Of a stretch of 64,000 bases of DNA, positions 59,216 to 64,000 are shown in pieces. Each line of letters opens with the position of its first letter. The first letter of the stretch is position 1. The DNA comes from Adenanthera pavonina (taxonomy: Eukaryota; Streptophyta; Magnoliopsida; Fabales; Fabaceae), in NCBI GenBank assembly GCA_026686845.1, contig JAIVEN010000015.1, forward strand, positions 3,487,001-3,551,000, given 5' to 3'. A program made the position numbers and the translations under genes. Under the pieces are notes generated by a model, which made no database searches, had not been told where the DNA came from, and saw nothing but the letters and a program-made list of their open reading frames with translations.

Positions 59216-59599
59216 TTATTATTAATTATATTATTTTAATATTTTATTAATTATATTTCATAATGAAAGATCTAGACTTAAGAATATTTATGAAAGATTT
59301 AGTTAAACAAGAAGAACCTCCATTTATTGTTGCATATATTCGAATTTTTTTCAGTTTTCTGAAAAAGGAAAGATTTGAAAAGATTGTTAGATAAGGGGGA
59401 AGAAAGAATTAGATTATTAGAAGAAAAAGTACATATATTTCAAAATGAGAAGTAAAATAATTATAATTTGGGGTGTTTACTTTGTGTATAGATTGATTAA
59501 CACTATTTATAATTAGGAAGTTTAAAAATTGTGACAATTTTTTTACTTGAAAAATGCATATTTTTACTATACATTGTACATGTAATGTATCATCTAATT

Positions 59600-59938
59600 G
59601 CCTCTTTGGATATAATATATAATCACTTATGAGATCCACAAGTAATTATGTGTTTGAGTTGCTAAACAAAATTTGTTTTTCAATAAGCATTTATTTCTCA
59701 AATAAGTGCTTATAGAAAAAATTAATTTTTTCTAGTTATGATAATCACTTATTTTTTCATAATCACTTATTTCACTTTTTCTTCTCATTATCCACTCAAT
59801 AATCACTTAAACCCTAATATTCAAAAATATTTCTTTTCTCATAATCACTTATGGGGTAAAAATATTCAAACACAAATCACTTTCAATATAAAATTATCCT
59901 TATAATCACTTATACATAGGTCAATCTAAACACACCCT
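59600..59938. mobile_element. MITE in subtilase intron 2
   Basis: CCTCTTTGGATATAAT..GTCAATCTAAACACACCC with an AATCACTTAT-rich interior, related to 53517-53846. It explains part of the long intron (58922-60423). The target duplication is unclear. Confidence 0.55.
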
Positions 59939-62900
59939 AACAATATTAGTTGATATTAAACTTTTAAATAACATGAGAATGCTATTTTATTTTTAACATG
60001 AAATTAGAAATGTTAGTTAACTTTTCATACAAATTGCATTTTTATTAAAGATTAAAAGATCATTAAAAAAAGATTTAATGAAAAATAATTAATAATGTTA
60101 AAAAAATTCATTCAAACTAGATATAAATCAATCAAGTCAAACTAAATTGATTACGACTGATTTAGTTTGGTTTGATTCGGGACTTCATGTTTTGTATAAA
60201 ACCAAGTCAAAATCAAATCTTTGAACATCCTTACTCATTCGTAGGTTAATGGATAATTTTATTTTCATATTTGACGATAAGTTGCTTTCATTGATAAGAT
60301 TAAGAAGCAAGATTGCGTCTATGAAAGACAAAGGTTAAGTTGGAAGTTCAGCGTACTCTGTATTTTGAAACATTGAAAATTGAATAACATGCTCAAGTTT
60401 TCAATCTGTATGTGAAATTTTAGCGATGGTGTGCCCAAGGAAGTTCTACATCACTACAAACGAAGTTTCAATGGCTTTGTTGTGAAGCTAACTAAGAAAG
60501 AAGCAGAGAGGATGTCTGGTAAGCGATAAGACTTTTTCTTTATCTTCTTCAAAACTCACTTGCTCTTAGATAAAGAGTCATTCACTAAGAAAATTCATAA
60601 TGCAGGACTTGATGGTGTGGTCTCTGTCTTCCCTAATGGAAAGAGGAAACTTCACACAACAAGGTCTTGGGATTTCATTGGCTTCCCACAGAATGTGCAA
60701 AGAGCCACGGGCGAAAGCGATATCATCATAGGAGTTCTAGACACTGGAATCTGGCCAGAATCCGAAAGCTTCAGTGATGAAGGATTGGGTCCACCACCTA
60801 AGAAATGGAAAGGCACATGTGAATCCTCCTCCAACTTCACCTGCAACAAGTATATTCTCCAACACATGAACAACATATTAAGTTTTAGTAAACTCCATGG
60901 ACAATTGTCAAGGTGCCATAGCTAGAGACAAATATTAAGATACACCATTAACATATTTTGCTGTCATTGTAGTAAAATCATTGGGGCAAAGTATTACAAG
61001 GTTGATGGATCATTTGACGGTGAAGAGAAGTCTCCAAGAGACTATGATGGTCATGGGACTCATGTATCATCCACAGCAGCTGGGAACCCAGTTAGTCAGG
61101 CAAGCATGTTAGGGCTGGGACAAGGAACAGCAAGAGGAGGTGCTACATCGGCACGCATTGCTGTCTACAAAGTTTGCTGGTTCAGTCATTGTTCTGATGC
61201 AGACATTCTTTCTGCTTTTGATGATGCCATAGCAGATGGGGTCGACATACTATCAGTTTCTATTGGACTGATCAATAATAATTATTTCAAGGATGTAAAT
61301 GCCATTGGAGCTTTTCACGCTATGAGAAATGGAATACTGACTGTAACCTCTGCAGGGAATTCAGGTCCAAGACTTGGATCGCTCAGAAATATTTCACCTT
61401 GGTCTATTTCCGTGGCTGCTAGCACCATTGATAGAAAGTTTCTCACCAAGGTAGGATTAGGTGACAGCAGAACATTTAAGGTAATGTTAACTGGTAGCCA
61501 TATACATCAATTTTTATTTAAAAAACCTGACACATTTTTCTCACATTTAATGACGAACTCTTTGTTCTATGTTTAGGGAGTTTCATTAAATACATTTGAC
61601 CTTAATGGATAACAGTATCCATTAATTTACGGAGGAGATGCACCTAATATTAAAGAAGGCTTTAATGGATCTTTCTCTAGGTGATTGACAAAGCCTTGAT
61701 ATCCTTTAAGTGAGGATGCAAAACCCATTGATTTATATTTGCTAATGAAACAATGCTATAAGTGCAGGTTTTGCATACCTAATACATTGGATCCAAATTT
61801 GGTCAAGGGTAAAATTGTTCTCTGCGAAGGCAGAAGCGAAGCGCTAGGTGCCGTAATCGCTCAAGCTGTTGGTGCACTGACACAAGGTCAAAATTCGAGA
61901 GACGAAGCTAACTCTTTCCTCTTGCCTGCTTCATACATTAACTTGGATGATGGTGCCGATATTTTCATCTACATTAATTCCACTAGGTATTTACCGTTAA
62001 GTGAATATCCATATATAAATTAAAAATGAGTCTAGTGAACTACACCTTTCTAAACAGAATTCCTTAAAAAAACTTGCAGTAATCCGACTGCCACCATATT
62101 TAGAACTAACGAGGAAAAGGATACGTTGGCCCCTATGGTGGCTTCTTTCTCTTCTAGGGGTCCAAACCTTGTTTCACTCGACATTCTCAAGGTAACAATT
62201 TGTGTATAGCTAATCAACACTTGTCACTTCAACATATACACAAATCAGGGACTTGATACAAATGTTTTCCTTTTGTTGTAGCCGGATTTAATTGCTCCAG
62301 GAGTCAACATTCTCGCTAGTTGGTCTCCAACATCCCCTATTTCTGGGGTTAAAGGTGACAACAGAATTTTGCAGTTCAACATAATTTCCGGAACATCCAT
62401 GTCTTGTCCACATGTTTCTGGGGCAGCAGCTTACGTTAAATCCTTCCATCCTGAATGGTCTCCTTCAGCTATCCAATCAACTCTAATGACCACAGGTAAT
62501 AGCATACACCTTCCATTCTTTTATCCTTACACCGTGTCTGTCAACATTTGACAGGTAATGTCTCGTTGCAACATAGTAACCAAATTAAATTACACAAATA
62601 TCATGTTGTGTGTGGTGGTTGCATTTCAGCAAGGCCATTGAGTCCCAAGATTAACCCAGATGCAGAGTTTGCATACGGATCAGGTCAAATCGATCCTAAA
62701 TTGGCTGTGAATCCTGGTTTAGTATATGATGCAGGTGAGGTTGATTTTGTTAGATTCTTATGTGGACAAGGGTACAGCACAAGGACATTACAGCTTGTGA
62801 CAGGGGATAATAGCAGCTGCTTGGAAACAAGTAAAGCGAGTGATCTAAACTACCCTTCATTCACTCTTCCAACCCCACCTTCCAACCTTAATAATGTAAG

Positions 62901-63156
62901 TGGTGTTTTTAGGAGAACTGTTACGAATGTTGGGTCAGAAAAGTCCACATACAAAGCCATTGTGAGTGGTCCTCCAGGATTGAGAATCCAAGTGAACCCA
63001 AGCATTCTTTCCTTCGCTTCTCTTGGTGAAAAGCAGAGCTTTGTGCTGAGTGTTGAAGGAAGCTTAGAAGAATTTGTGGTGTCAGCAAATTTGGTCTGGA
63101 GTGATGGTCAGTTCCAAGTGAGGAGCCCTATTGTTGTGTTTAATTCACCAAAATAA

Positions 63157-64000
63157 GTCACATGTTACTACACATTGAATAAGTTGAAGCACAAGTATTG
63201 GAGCTGCAGCAAAACTATGTTGGATCATTAAGTTAAGCCTTCATGGTGCATATGGTGCCATTGTAAAAGCCCTCTTTTATTGTATAATAAAAAAAAGGGG
63301 TCCCCTTTAGTGTTTGTATAATAAAGAATGTGTAATTAGTTTGGTTGATGTGAATTGGTTCCGAAATTTAAGGTTGTTCTATTATTATATATCAACTTGC
63401 CCATCTGTACTGTATACCTTGAAAGAAAGTTCATGTTTTGATGAATTTTGAAATAATTTATCAAATGAGGGCTCCACTTATAGATGCAATCTTGGCCACC
63501 GAAGTAAGAAGAAAACATAGTGTATAGATAGGTGATGTAAATATTGTAGCTTATTGATGGAGTTTAAGCCAGGAAACCGGAGATGCCTTCTTGCCCATCT
63601 TTAAGGTTAGTAAAGAATTAATATTGTTAAAAGATAGCCATCAATGGAAAACGGGCTCATCACTTGTATGCATATATACACACACACACACATGCAGCCA
63701 TTCATCATTTTGTGGCACATTTTCTTCCGCAATTTATTATATTTTGCAAGAGAAGCAATTTTCAATATCTTAACCCTACGTTTGCAACTTGTCTCAGTTT
63801 CCTCCCTTGTTGCTCTAGTTTTTCCAATCCCAAATTTCTTTCATTTGAATCATATATAATAACCAACCAGCATTGTCCCATCATAACAAGGTGAAACAGG
63901 TACTAAACACACAATTCAATCATAAAAGCTATCATTAAAGTATTTGTATTATTTTGATATATATATATATTTTCCACTCGCATGGAAATTAAATATAGTT
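63157..64000. repeat. Subtilase 3' flank and diverged third copy of the RLK 3' flank
   Basis: About 63325-63620 and 63750-63950 align with 19905-20440 and 43275-43860 (AATTAGTTTGGTTGATG, GATGCCTTC..GCCCATCTTTAA, CCCTTGTTGCTCT). Between them is an extra segment containing a CA microsatellite (63678-63692). The counterpart of the 93-codon minus-strand ORF is broken here. Confidence 0.6.

Larger units (their letters stand above)
58629..63156 (+). pseudogene. Cucumisin-type subtilase (S8A), ten exons, one nonsense codon
   Basis: Exons: 58629-58727, 58833-58921, 60424-60518, 60606-60849, 60973-61480, 61577-61680, 61768-61986, 62080-62191, 62282-62495, 62630-63156. All junctions are GT..AG and phases agree, giving 737 codons, the usual size. 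Exon 1 is the signal peptide (LLLISLLIFASLLLKC). Exons 2-4 are the I9 propeptide (TYIVYIG..HTTRSWDF). Catalytic Asp is in DTGIWPES (exon 4), His in GHGTH and Asn in SAGNSGP (exon 5), Ser in GTSMSCPH (exon 9). Exons 6-8 hold the PA insert and exon 10 the Fn3-like tail. The expected role is a secreted serine endopeptidase. The lesion is TAA at 61610-61612 in exon 6 (FDLNG-stop-QYPLIYGG), most simply CAA to TAA, which would remove the Ser and tail. Everything else is intact, so loss is recent, allelic or an error. Confidence 0.9.

Overview
The window is nuclear DNA of a eudicot plant. It is AT-rich, with plant introns (GT..AG, about 90 bp in the receptor kinases), plant-specific families (MIK2-type LRR receptor kinases, cucumisin-type subtilase, auxin response factor remnants) and a dense load of plant transposons. 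The species cannot be named from sequence alone. No rRNA gene, tRNA gene or CRISPR array was seen.

Layout. 1-1069: 3' part of an LRR receptor-like kinase (RLK1), cut by the window edge. 1070-11894: gene-poor DNA with a MITE, a GC-rich hAT-type element inside a CACCA-rich low-complexity tract, a ferroportin-like (IREG3/MAR1-type) gene fragment, and a decayed minus-strand Helitron (3' hairpin end plus helicase remnant). 11895-16619: RLK2, intact except for a 1,396-bp solo LTR inside the LRR region. 17709-19167: RLK3, a pseudogene whose middle is replaced by a Ty1/copia piece. 19168-21823: RLK3 3' flank with a SINE and an ARF gene fragment. 22810-23994: a foldback Mutator-like element. 25388-28440: a second SINE and an orphan exon. 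30404-33795: RLK4, full length but with one in-frame stop. About 35350-35930: a ghost subtilase locus (promoter joined to 3' end). 38436-42092: RLK5, the only complete and apparently functional receptor here. 42093-45128: a duplicate of the RLK3 3' flank, with a solo LTR and a second ARF fragment. 45130-51000: transposon-rich DNA. 51585-58921: three tandem copies of the subtilase 5' end, the last being the start of a ten-exon subtilase (58629-63156) that carries one nonsense codon. 63157-64000: a third, diverged copy of the RLK 3' flank.

How it fits together. The RLKs form a tandem cell-surface receptor cluster of the MIK2 (LRR subfamily XII) type: signal peptide, N-terminal LRR cap, 25-30 LRRs, one membrane span and an RD Ser/Thr kinase with a single intron splitting the APE codon. 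Known MIK2 acts in peptide perception and immunity; what these copies sense is unknown. Subtilases of this type are secreted proteases. No functional link to the receptors is shown, but their flanks share duplicated DNA. Upstream and downstream modules recur across the array, so the locus grew by repeated unequal exchange. Comparing filled and empty copies gives precise target-site evidence for several transposons.

No wholly new enzymatic system is evident. The most unusual points are in-frame gain of 288-bp LRR quartets, a solo LTR splitting a receptor without other damage, a duplicated TGACGT-box promoter repeat in the one intact receptor, a decayed Helitron recognised from both its end and its helicase, and a conserved small ORF with a signal-peptide-like start beside the receptors.
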